NCBI RefSeq assembly: GCF_044904665.1
Contig: NZ_JADIKM010000004.1
Location: 62,001-126,000 of the forward strand
Direction: 5' to 3'
DNA length: 64,000 nucleotides
Origin: Dyella_A ginsengisoli
GTDB taxonomy: Bacteria; Pseudomonadota; Gammaproteobacteria; Xanthomonadales; Rhodanobacteraceae
A model generated the notes under the pieces. The model was not told the origin of the DNA and made no database searches. It saw only the letters and a list, made by a program, of their open reading frames with translations. Both the position numbers and the translations under genes were made by a program. This document shows, one piece after another, positions 24,904 through 33,574 of this stretch (the first letter of the stretch is position 1; each line of letters opens with the position of its first letter).

Positions 24904-25923
24904 ATGACCAAGCGGTACAAAGTGTGGGTGTCACGCCCGCTGTTCGCCGAAGCGCTGGCGCGGCTGGATCAGCACGTCACGCTGGATGCCGAGGCGATCG
25001 AGCGGGTGCACGCGCCCGAGCAACTGCGCGAGCGGCTTGCCGGCGTGGATGCGGCCATCGTCAGCCTGTCCGATCGCGTTGATGCGGCCACCCTGGCGGG
25101 CAATGGCCGGCTGCGGGTGATCGCCAACCTGGCCGTCGGCTACAACAACCTGGACATCGAGGCGCTCACCCGCGCCGGCGTGCTCGCCTGCAACACGCCC
25201 GACGTGCTCAACGAGACCACCGCCGACTACGCCTGGGCGCTGATGCTGGCCGCGGCGCGCCGCGTCGGTGCGGCCGAGCGCTGGCTGCGCGCCGGCCATT
25301 GGACGGGCGCCATGCGCTTCGACGACTGGCTCGGCGTGGACCTGCACGGCAAGACGCTGGGCATCCTCGGCATGGGCCGCATCGGTCAGGCGGTGGCGCG
25401 TCGCGCCAGCGGCTTCGACATGCGCGTGCTGTACCACAACCGCAGCCGGTTGCCCGAGTCCATCGAACGCCAGTGCGCCGCCCGTTGGGTGGATCAGGCC
25501 ACCTTGCTGCGCGAGTCCGATCATCTGGTGCTGGTGCTGCCGTATACGCCCGAGAACCATCACGTGATCGGCGCCGCCGAACTGGCGCAGATGAAGCGCG
25601 GCAGCGTGCTGGTGAACATCGCGCGTGGTGGGCTGGTAGACGAGGCGGCGCTGGCGACCGCGTTGGTGTCGGGGCAGCTGGCCGCGGCCGGGCTCGACGT
25701 TTACGAGGACGAGCCTGCCGTGCATCCGGCGCTGCTGGAGCTCGAACAAGTGGTGCTCAGCCCGCATATGGGCAGCGCCAGCGCCGATACCCGTCGCAAC
25801 ATGGCGCAGCTGGCGGTCGACAATGTGCTGGCCGGGCTGGGCCTTGGGTCCCAGGCGGGCCATCCGCCCACCCCGATCAACCCGCAGGTGCTTCATGCGC
25901 GGGGAGTTTTGGACAAAGCGTGA
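24904..25923 (+). CDS. D-2-hydroxyacid dehydrogenase (glyoxylate/hydroxypyruvate reductase type)
   Basis: A 339-residue NAD(P)-dependent dehydrogenase of the D-isomer 2-hydroxyacid family. The cofactor fold is marked by LGILGMGRIGQAVARRA near residues 150-166. The catalytic Arg is in NIARGGLVDE, Glu in DVYEDEP and His in SPHMGSAS. LAVGYNNLDIEA lies in the substrate domain. After GxGxxG the fold reads HNRSR, which suggests NADPH preference as in GhrB-like reductases. The substrate is not certain. It follows aroC by 38 bp and a tail HPPTPINP is a short extension. Confidence 0.9.
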   Translation: MTKRYKVWVSRPLFAEALARLDQHVTLDAEAIERVHAPEQLRERLAGVDAAIVSLSDRVDAATLAGNGRLRVIANLAVGYNNLDIEALTRAGVLACNTPDVLNETTADYAWALMLAAARRVGAAERWLRAGHWTGAMRFDDWLGVDLHGKTLGILGMGRIGQAVARRASGFDMRVLYHNRSRLPESIERQCAARWVDQATLLRESDHLVLVLPYTPENHHVIGAAELAQMKRGSVLVNIARGGLVDEAALATALVSGQLAAAGLDVYEDEPAVHPALLELEQVVLSPHMGSASADTRRNMAQLAVDNVLAGLGLGSQAGHPPTPINPQVLHARGVLDKA

Positions 25924-26045
25924 TCGGATTCACGATCGCGCGGTTCGCAGGTTGTGTTGCGCTCCGCCCCGGCTAGATTCCCGCGGATGCGGGAACGGCA
26001 ATGGCCCGGCGGCCCTTTCCGATTTTCCTGACAGACAGACGGATC

Positions 26046-27074
<1,029 letters not shown>

Positions 27075-27084
27075 AGGTGACCCC

Positions 27085-27390
27085 ATGCCGCGCACGCCCC
27101 TGCTGACAACCCTGTTCGGGCTGATGATTTCCACGGGGGCGGCCGCGGCCGCCCGTGGCGAGTCCCCGCCCGGGACGGTGACGCCGGATCGCGATCCGGC
27201 GGCGCTGCAGCAGTCGGTGCAGCGAAGCAGCACCGAGGTGACGCAATTGCAGCGCGACGTGGCGGCGCAGGAGCGCCGCAGCCGCGAGGCGGACGAGCGC
27301 CTGCGCGAGCAGGACGGCAAGCTGGAGCAACTGCGCCGGCAGTTGCGGTCTATGCAAGCCGGGACGGAGGCGCAAAACCCGGGGCAATAA
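27085..27390 (+). CDS. Small exported coiled-coil protein
   Basis: A 101-residue protein with a signal peptide (MPRTPLLTTLFGLMISTGAAAAA) and a mature part that is almost entirely a charged coiled coil (QRSSTEVTQLQRDVAAQERR, then READERLREQDGKLEQLRRQ). No family is recognised. It begins 10 bp after asd and directly precedes the fimV promoter region. By position it could be a periplasmic partner of the FimV complex, but that is only a guess from adjacency. Confidence 0.7.
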   Translation: MPRTPLLTTLFGLMISTGAAAAARGESPPGTVTPDRDPAALQQSVQRSSTEVTQLQRDVAAQERRSREADERLREQDGKLEQLRRQLRSMQAGTEAQNPGQ

Positions 27391-27463
27391 ACCTGGGGCA
27401 ATAAGCGGTGTGCGCCGGTGAGAAGCGGGCGCAGCAATATCATGCAAGTATTCGCCACGCCTA

Positions 27464-27492
27464 TTGTTGATTGGCAGGCATCTAACTAAAGT
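27464..27492 (+). promoter_or_regulatory. Candidate sigma-70 promoter of fimV
   Basis: TTGTTG at 27464-27469, a 17-bp spacer, then TAAAGT at 27487-27492 (four of six consensus bases each). This gives a 5' leader of roughly 65 bases before the fimV ATG. The 175-bp gap and AT-rich patch are unusual for this GC-rich region, which supports a promoter here. Confidence 0.5.
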
Positions 27493-27565
27493 GACGCGTT
27501 ATTCGGGATGCCGCCGCGTTTTGCGGTGGGTCGGGGAGCGTCACGGGTCGTCCGGGGGAAATACG

Positions 27566-29848
27566 ATGAATCGTTCGTTGAAACTGTCCATGCTGCTGGC
27601 CTTGGCACTGGGGAGCAGCCAGGCAGTGGCACTGGAGCTGGGCCAGATAAGGGTCAAGTCTGCCTTGGGCCAGCCGCTGGTCGCCGAGATTCCGGTCACT
27701 CCCGAGGGCCCCGCGGACCTGCGCAATCTCAGCGCCCGCCTGGCCTCGGACGAGGATTTCCTGCGTGCCGGCATCACCGAGGGCCGTACCCGCGTCCCGC
27801 TGAGTTTCTCGATCGTGAACGGCCCGGGCGGCAGCAAGCTGATCCGCATCACGAGCACCGACGCGATCAACGATCCGTACCTCGACCTGCTCGTGCAGGT
27901 GGACAACGCCGCCGGCAAGAGCGTGCGCGAGTACACCATCCTGCTCGATCCGCCGGGCATGGCGGCGGCACCGCCCGCACCGGCTCCGGCAGCCGCCCCT
28001 CAGGCGCGTCGTCCTGCCCCCGCGCCGCGCGCGCCGGTGGCTTCGTCGGCTCCGGCTGCGGCGACGCCGTCGGCCGCCGCCGGTTCCAGCGTGACGGTGC
28101 AGAACGGCCAGACCCTGTCGGCGATCGCTCAGCAGGTCAAGCCGGCGGGCGCCGATCTCAACCAGACGCTGCTGGCGCTGAAGCAGTCCAACCCCGGTGC
28201 GTTCTATCGCGACAACATCAACGCGCTCAAGAGCGGTGCGGTGCTGCGCGTTCCCACCGCCGACGAGGCTCGCGCCATGACGGTGGCTGCGGCGCTGGAA
28301 GAAGTGCGCCGGCAGAACAGCGACTGGCGCGCCGGTGCGGTAGGCACGCCCACTAACGTGGCCGATTCGGCCACCCGCGCCACGGCGTCCAGTTCGCCCA
28401 CGGCGCCGGCTTCCAAACGTGACGACCACCTCGAGTTGTTGCCCTCCGGCGAAGGCGCCAAGAGTGCCGCGGCCGGCGCTGGCAAGGGATCTGCCGACGT
28501 GCGCCGCGACCTGCAGCGCAGCCAGGAAAGCCTCGCCACGCTGCAGCAGCAGGGTGCCGAACTGCGCTCGCGGCTCAAGGATCTGGAAGACATCAACAGC
28601 AAGAACGAGCGTCTGCTGTCGCTGAAGGACAGCGAGATCGCCGAGCTTCAGCGCAAGCTCGCCGAGGCGCGCAAGGCTGCGCCTGCTGGCGAGAGCGCCG
28701 CGACACCGATGGTGCCGGCTCCGGCCGCCGCGGAGAAGCCGAGCGAGACGCCGCCGGCCCCCGCCGGCAGCGTGGCCGCCAAGACCGCGCCGGCTGCCGC
28801 TTCCACCGCGGCGACTGGTGGTGCGGTGGCCCCGGCCGTCGCGTCGACGTCGATTGCTTCCGCTCCGGCCGCCGCCAGCCAGCCGGCAGCGGCCAAACCG
28901 GCCGCCGCCAAGCCCGCAGCGGTCAAGCCGGCCGCCAAGCCGGCGCCTGCCGCTGCCGAAGAGCCCTGGTACATGCAGACCTGGGCATGGGCAGCAGGTG
29001 CGGGTGCCGTCGTCCTGCTGCTTCTGCTGATGCTGCGCGGTCGCCGCAACAAGTCGCCGGCCAAGGCGTCCGGCTCGTCGCTGGCCGATCGCTTCGGCGC
29101 GGTTCCGGCGCTGGGCGACACCGATCCGGACCAGGACGAGCTGCTCGACCAGCTCGCCGAGCACCCGGACGACATCAGCCTGCATCTGGAGCTGGTGAGC
29201 CTGTACTACCACCGCCGCGACGTGGAGCATTTCGAGGCCGCTGCGGAGGCGATGTACGCCCACATCTCCGATCCGCAGCAGTCCGAGTGGCAGGACGTGG
29301 CCGCGATGGGCGAGGACCTGGTGCCCGGTCATCCGCTGTTCGCCGGCGTAGATACCTCGGTGCCGGAGGCCGAGCGTGCTCCGCTGGGCGGCTTCAACCT
29401 CGACGATTACGACACGGATGCGACGGTCGCGGCGCCGGTGCCGCCGCCGATGCCGTCCGGTCCGTCGAAGATCAGCGAGTACCACTTCGACTTCAACCTG
29501 ACCCCGCGCCAGGAAGCGGCCCGCCAGGCTGAAGCCGAGGCAGAGCTGCATGACGAGCCGGAGCATGCGTTCTCGCCTGACGCAACCGCCCACGATGCCG
29601 CGGTTGAAACGCCATCGCAGGCCGAGGCCGGCAGCGATATCCCCAGCTGGGAGTCGGGCATCAGCGGCATGGATTACGAGCCGACCGAGTTCAGCGACGA
29701 TCCGATCGACACCAAGCTCGACCTGGCCCGCGCCTACCTGGACATGGGCGACGCCGACGGCGCCCGCGCCATGCTCGAGGAGGTGCTCTCCGAAGGCAGC
29801 CAGCCGCAGCGCGATACCGCGCGTCGCCTGCTCGACGGCATCGCCTGA
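27566..29848 (+). CDS. fimV: FimV/HubP family polar hub protein
   Basis: A peptidoglycan-linked polar organiser needed for type IV pilus assembly and twitching. About 760 residues: signal peptide ending near SQAVA, and the FimV N-terminal domain (LGQIRVKSALGQPLVAEIPV, about 25-125). A Pro/Ala linker leads to a LysM-like motif (SVTVQNGQTLSAIAQQVKPA, about 172-240). A coiled coil (RRDLQRSQESLATLQQQGAEL) comes before a long Ala/Pro/Lys linker. One membrane segment follows (AWAAGAGAVVLLLLLML, ~478), then an acidic cytoplasmic region and the conserved C-terminal FimV TPR-like motif (DTKLDLARAYLDMGD). Start set by MNRSLKLSMLLALALG. Confidence 0.94.
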   Translation: MNRSLKLSMLLALALGSSQAVALELGQIRVKSALGQPLVAEIPVTPEGPADLRNLSARLASDEDFLRAGITEGRTRVPLSFSIVNGPGGSKLIRITSTDAINDPYLDLLVQVDNAAGKSVREYTILLDPPGMAAAPPAPAPAAAPQARRPAPAPRAPVASSAPAAATPSAAAGSSVTVQNGQTLSAIAQQVKPAGADLNQTLLALKQSNPGAFYRDNINALKSGAVLRVPTADEARAMTVAAALEEVRRQNSDWRAGAVGTPTNVADSATRATASSSPTAPASKRDDHLELLPSGEGAKSAAAGAGKGSADVRRDLQRSQESLATLQQQGAELRSRLKDLEDINSKNERLLSLKDSEIAELQRKLAEARKAAPAGESAATPMVPAPAAAEKPSETPPAPAGSVAAKTAPAAASTAATGGAVAPAVASTSIASAPAAASQPAAAKPAAAKPAAVKPAAKPAPAAAEEPWYMQTWAWAAGAGAVVLLLLLMLRGRRNKSPAKASGSSLADRFGAVPALGDTDPDQDELLDQLAEHPDDISLHLELVSLYYHRRDVEHFEAAAEAMYAHISDPQQSEWQDVAAMGEDLVPGHPLFAGVDTSVPEAERAPLGGFNLDDYDTDATVAAPVPPPMPSGPSKISEYHFDFNLTPRQEAARQAEAEAELHDEPEHAFSPDATAHDAAVETPSQAEAGSDIPSWESGISGMDYEPTEFSDDPIDTKLDLARAYLDMGDADGARAMLEEVLSEGSQPQRDTARRLLDGIA

Positions 29849-29870
29849 TCGATCCCTCGCGTGTGACCCG

Positions 29871-29906
29871 AACCCGGGCCGGCCCTGTGCCGGCCCGGGT
29901 TTTTTG
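29871..29906 (+). terminator. Intrinsic terminator of fimV
   Basis: A perfect 13-bp stem (aacccgggccggc, 29871-29883; gccggcccgggtt, 29889-29901), loop cctgt, continuing into a T-run (ttttttg). It lies 22 bp after the fimV stop and upstream of truA, so truA-trpF should have their own promoter (a TATGCT is seen just after it). Confidence 0.92.
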
Positions 29907-29955
29907 TGCCGGCTGCTATGCTCTGCCGCCGTCCTGAACGCACCTGCATCCCTAC

Positions 29956-30723
29956 ATGCGCATTGCCCTGGGCATCGAGTACGACGGCACCGACTTCTCC
30001 GGCTGGCAGCGTCTGAGCCACCGCGACAGCGTGCAGGGCGCGCTGGAAAAAGCCCTCTCCTTCGTGGCCGCCGCGCCGATCGACGTGACCTGTGCCGGAC
30101 GCACCGACGCCGGCGTGCACGGCCGCTGCCAGGTGGTGCATTTCGATACCGAGGTGCAGCGCGAGCCGCGTGGCTGGGTGCTGGGCGCATGCTCGAACCT
30201 GCCCACGTCGGTCGCGGTGCTGTGGGCGTTGCCGGTGGTGGACGACTTCCATGCGCGCTTCTCGGCACGCAGTCGCCGCTACTGCTACCGCATCCTCAAT
30301 CGCCCGGTGCGCGCCGCACTCGACGCGCGCTACGTGACCTGGGAGCGCCATCCGCTGGATGCCGGGCGCATGCACGCCGCTGCACAGGCGCTGGTCGGCG
30401 AGCATGATTTCACCGCGTTCCGGGCGATCGCCTGCCAGGCCGCCCACGCGCGCCGCGAGGTGCTGGCCGTGTCGGTACGCCGTGAGGACGAGCAGGTGAT
30501 CGTGGAGATCGAGGCAAACGCCTTCCTGCACCACATGGTGCGCAACATCGTCGGTTCGCTGCTGCCGATCGGCCGCGGCGAGCAACCGGTGGAGTGGATG
30601 GGCGAACTGCTGGCCGGCCGCAACCGCGAGGCGGCTGGCCCGACCGCCCCGTCGTCCGGCCTCACCTTCATCGGCCCACGCTACGAAGCGCGCTGGGGTC
30701 TGCCGCCGGAGGTCAGCCAGTGA
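29956..30723 (+). CDS. truA: tRNA pseudouridine(38-40) synthase TruA
   Basis: Forms pseudouridine at positions 38-40 of the tRNA anticodon arm. The 255-residue protein opens MRIALGIEYDGTDFSGWQ, the usual start. The catalytic Asp51 lies in CAGRTDAGVHG. It then shows FHARFSARSRRYCYRI, HDFTAFRA and the C-terminal ANAFLHHMVRNIVGSL. The gene is the standard neighbour of fimV and trpF in this order. Its stop overlaps the trpF GTG (GTGA). Confidence 0.96.
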   Translation: MRIALGIEYDGTDFSGWQRLSHRDSVQGALEKALSFVAAAPIDVTCAGRTDAGVHGRCQVVHFDTEVQREPRGWVLGACSNLPTSVAVLWALPVVDDFHARFSARSRRYCYRILNRPVRAALDARYVTWERHPLDAGRMHAAAQALVGEHDFTAFRAIACQAAHARREVLAVSVRREDEQVIVEIEANAFLHHMVRNIVGSLLPIGRGEQPVEWMGELLAGRNREAAGPTAPSSGLTFIGPRYEARWGLPPEVSQ

Positions 30724-31349
30724 ACCGCACCCGCATCAAGTGCTGCGGCATGACCCGCGTCGAGGACGCGCGGCTGGCCGCTGAACTCGGCGCCGACGCG
30801 ATCGGTGTGGTGATCACGGCGCGCAGCAAGCGCCGCGTCGACCTGGCGCAGGCACGCGCCATCGTGGCGGCGATGCCGCCCTTCGTCGCCACCGTGGCGC
30901 TGCTGATGGACGACAGCGCCGAGACGGTGCGCGCGGTAATCGAGCAGGTGCGGCCGGATCTGCTGCAGTTCCACGGCGCCGAGAGCGACGCATGGTGCGC
31001 GCAGTTTGGCCGTCCGTTTCTGAAAGCCGTCGCGATGGGCGAGGGCGCCGCGGCGCTGCCGCGCCTGCGCGAGTACCCGCGTGCGGCTGGCCTGCTGCTG
31101 GATGGGCATGGCCTGGGTGAGCCCGGCGGCAGCGGCAAGGCCTTCGACTGGTCGCTGATGCCGACCGACCTGGCGCAGCCGCTGCTGCTGGCCGGCGGCC
31201 TGCACGCCGGCAATGTCGGCGAAGCGATTCGCGCGGCGCGGCCGTGGGCGGTGGACGTGGCCAGCGGCATCGAGTCCGCGCCGGGCATCAAGGACGCCGA
31301 CCGCATGGCGGCCTTCATCGCTGCGGTGCGTGCGGCGGATGCCACCTGA
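30720..31349 (+). CDS. trpF: Phosphoribosylanthranilate isomerase
   Basis: Third step of tryptophan synthesis, PRA to CdRP. The 209-residue TIM barrel has the general base Cys in KCCGMTRVEDA near residue 8 and the general acid Asp in LLLDGHGLGEPGGSGKAFDW near 128. LQFHGAE is present, and the phosphate loops LAGGLHAGNV and VDVASGIESAPGIKD follow. GTG start coupled to truA by a GTGA overlap; the longer frame is truA read out of frame. It is separated from trpBA by a cupin gene and a LysR gene. Confidence 0.96.
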   Translation: MNRTRIKCCGMTRVEDARLAAELGADAIGVVITARSKRRVDLAQARAIVAAMPPFVATVALLMDDSAETVRAVIEQVRPDLLQFHGAESDAWCAQFGRPFLKAVAMGEGAAALPRLREYPRAAGLLLDGHGLGEPGGSGKAFDWSLMPTDLAQPLLLAGGLHAGNVGEAIRAARPWAVDVASGIESAPGIKDADRMAAFIAAVRAADAT

Positions 31350-31388
31350 GTCGTCGATGATGCGGCACTCGACACGAGGGAATCGCCG

Positions 31389-32393
31389 ATGACGGCGCCG
31401 ATCGATGAGCGCACCGCCGCGGACGGCTGGCCCACCATGCGCGAACTGGTGGCGCTGGGTCGGCCGCTGGTGCTGCGCGGTCTGGTGGATGCGTGGCCCG
31501 CGGTCGCTTGGTCGCGCCGCTCCAGCACCGAGTTCGCCAGGGGGCTCGCCGGTCTCGACAGTGGGGCAGACGTCGATGCGCTGGTGATGGCGCCGGAAGA
31601 GGACGGCTGTGTGGGCTACAACGCCGATCTGAGCGACTTCAACTACGACCACTATCGCGTCAGCGTGACGGAAGGCCTGCGCCGACTGGCGCATGAGGCG
31701 CGCCAGGAGCGGCCGCGCGGCGTGGCGATCCAGAGCGCGCCGATCGCGACCTGCCTGCCGGCGTTTGTCGACACGCACCGCCTGCCGCTGCTCGATCCGG
31801 CCATCGCGCCGCGGCTGTGGATCGGCAACCGCGTCACCACGCCTGCGCATTTCGACGAGTTCCACAACGTCGCCTGCGTGATCGGCGGGCGCCGCCGCTT
31901 CACGCTGTTTGCGCCCGAGCAGGTGGCGAACCTCTATATCGGTCCGCTGGACTTCGCGCCGACCGGCGCGGCGATCAGCCTGGCCCGGCTCGATCGCCCC
32001 GACGACCCGCGCTTCCCACGCCTGCACCAGGCGCTGGACGCGGCGTTCGAGGCCGAGCTGCACCTCGGCGATGCCATCTACATTCCGCCGCTGTGGTGGC
32101 ATCACGTGGCGTCGCTTGAGCGCCTCAATGCGCTGGTGAACTACTGGTGGAAGCCGGTGCCGCCAGGCGGCGTGGCGCCGGGCACAGCGCTTGGCGCGCT
32201 GATGCATGCCATCCTCGTGTTCCGCTCGCTGCCCGCGGCGGAGCGCATGGCGTGGCGCACGCTGCTGGATCACTACGCCTTTGGCGAGAACGACCCGGCA
32301 GCGCACATCCCGCCGGCGCAGCGCGGCTTGCTCGGCACGCTCACTCCGGCCCAGGCCGAGGCCTTGCGCGAGACGATCAAGCGCTACCTGTAG
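31389..32393 (+). CDS. Cupin-like/JmjC-type Fe(II)/2-oxoglutarate oxygenase-family protein
   Basis: A 334-residue protein of the cupin_8 (JmjC-like) family. The iron-binding HxD is visible in THPAHFD-type wording (TPAHFDEFHN, near residue 156). A distal His lies in PLWWHHVASLE near 238, and the family's LGDAIYIPPLWWH is present, with WPAVAWSRRSS at the start. The related groups hydroxylate protein residues, ribosomal proteins or, as here perhaps, unknown targets. It lies between trpF and the trp LysR gene. The stop codon TAG lies in a REP-like repeat. Confidence 0.85.
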   Translation: MTAPIDERTAADGWPTMRELVALGRPLVLRGLVDAWPAVAWSRRSSTEFARGLAGLDSGADVDALVMAPEEDGCVGYNADLSDFNYDHYRVSVTEGLRRLAHEARQERPRGVAIQSAPIATCLPAFVDTHRLPLLDPAIAPRLWIGNRVTTPAHFDEFHNVACVIGGRRRFTLFAPEQVANLYIGPLDFAPTGAAISLARLDRPDDPRFPRLHQALDAAFEAELHLGDAIYIPPLWWHHVASLERLNALVNYWWKPVPPGGVAPGTALGALMHAILVFRSLPAAERMAWRTLLDHYAFGENDPAAHIPPAQRGLLGTLTPAQAEALRETIKRYL

Positions 32394-32413
32394 GAGCGGC
32401 TTCAGCCGCGATG
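32390..32413. repeat. REP-like repeat (gtaggagcggcttcagccgcg type)
   Basis: The sequence gtaggagcggcttcagccgcgatg holds a short hairpin (gcggc-ttca-gccgc). It matches the dispersed 'tgtaggagcggcttcagccgcgA' element seen in many copies in Xanthomonadales and pseudomonads. It overlaps the end of the cupin gene: the TAG stop at 32391-32393 is the repeat's own 'tag'. The following 130 bp before the LysR gene hold GC-rich imperfect palindromes but no gene. Confidence 0.75.
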
Positions 32414-32545
32414 CCCTTTGCCGGTCAACATCGAGACCCCGGGGCCTTCCGCTTCATCCCGCAATGCCCAGGGCCCCGCTTTCGCGGTAGCGGCCCCCTT
32501 CGCCAAGGTTCCTCAGCGTCCCGCCCCGCGGGTTCTATGGCCGCG

Positions 32546-33448
32546 CTACCGGACCGCCTCATCGCTGGCGAGCGCATGTTCCAGCCACCGGGCCAATGAT
32601 GGCGCCCGCGGATCGGCGCCGCGCGCGGGCGTGGCCAGCACCCAGCTGGCCGAGGTCTGGCGGAAACCCCACGGCGCCACCAACCGCCCGCTGGCCAGGT
32701 CGTCGGCGACCAGCGGCTCGGGGGCGATTGCCACGCCGAGACCGGCCAGCGCCGCTTCCAGCAGGTAGTACAGATGGGCAAAGCCCTGGCCCAGCGTATG
32801 CGGCGGCGTCGGCAGGCCGGCGGCTGCGGACCAGTCGCGCCAGGCCTGCGGGCGGGAGGCGGTGTGCAGCACCGGTTCGTCGATCAGGGCGTTGGCAGGT
32901 TGCCCGGCCAGCCGCGACCAGCCGGCATAGCGCGGGCTCACCACCGGGCCGATGCGTTCCGGCGCAAGCACGCTGACTTGCCAGTTCACGGGCCAGGGCG
33001 GCGCGCCGATCAGCAGGGCACCATCGAGGCCGCCCAGTGCGGGCGTCAATGGCTCCTCCTGGGCGGAGAGGTGGAGCTTCAGTTCCGGCAGGTCGCGGCC
33101 AAGGCGGTCCAGGCGGGGAATCACCCAGCGCGCCAGCACGCTGCCGGCGCAGCCGAGCACGAACGGCGCCTGCGCCGGGCGGCGCACGCTGGCCCAGGCG
33201 TCGCGCAGTTGGTCGAACGCCGCACCGGCGCCGTCGCGCAACTGCTCGCCGGCCTCGGTGAGCGCGAGCTGGCGACCCTGCCGGGTGAACAGCGGGCGAC
33301 CCAGTGCTTCCTCAAGCAGGCGCAGCTGCCGGCTCACCGCGCCGTGGGTGACGTGCAGCTCGTCGGCGGCGCGGCTCACGCTCTGGTGGCGAGCGGCCGC
33401 CTCGAAGGCGCGCAGGGCATTCAACGGGGGCAATTCGCGATCGGTCAT
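32546..33448 (-). CDS. LysR-family regulator, probable regulator of trpBA
   Basis: A 300-residue LysR-type regulator. The N-terminal winged helix (residues 7-66) reads LPPLNALRAFEAAARHQSVSRAADELHVTHGAVSRQLRLLEEALG, GcvA/TrpI-like, split here across the DNA-binding helices. The C-terminal ligand-binding domain ends with GVAIAPEPLVADDL. It is divergent from trpB with a 126-bp gap that contains a LysR-type palindrome covering its own start codon. The layout matches TrpI of pseudomonads, which activates trpBA with indoleglycerol phosphate. By analogy that ligand is possible, but it is not shown by the sequence. Confidence 0.85.
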   Translation of the reverse strand: MTDRELPPLNALRAFEAAARHQSVSRAADELHVTHGAVSRQLRLLEEALGRPLFTRQGRQLALTEAGEQLRDGAGAAFDQLRDAWASVRRPAQAPFVLGCAGSVLARWVIPRLDRLGRDLPELKLHLSAQEEPLTPALGGLDGALLIGAPPWPVNWQVSVLAPERIGPVVSPRYAGWSRLAGQPANALIDEPVLHTASRPQAWRDWSAAAGLPTPPHTLGQGFAHLYYLLEAALAGLGVAIAPEPLVADDLASGRLVAPWGFRQTSASWVLATPARGADPRAPSLARWLEHALASDEAVR

Positions 33449-33468
33449 GTGTGATATTTACTCACATG
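33446..33468. promoter_or_regulatory. LysR-type operator between the LysR gene and trpB
   Basis: CATGTG-N11-CACATG, a perfect 6-bp inverted repeat with T-N11-A inside, the spacing expected for a LysR dimer. It covers the LysR start codon. Its centre (33457) is about 64 bp before the start point expected from a TATGCT -10 at 33510-33515 ahead of trpB, the usual LysR recognition position. Confidence 0.6.
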
Positions 33469-33574
33469 TTGGCTCAATCTTGTCGCTTTTTATGCGGCCT
33501 TGCGCGGACTATGCTTCGCTTTCGGCGCGGGCATGGGTTCGCGCACGCTCAGTTTTTCGCACAGGATTTCCGCC

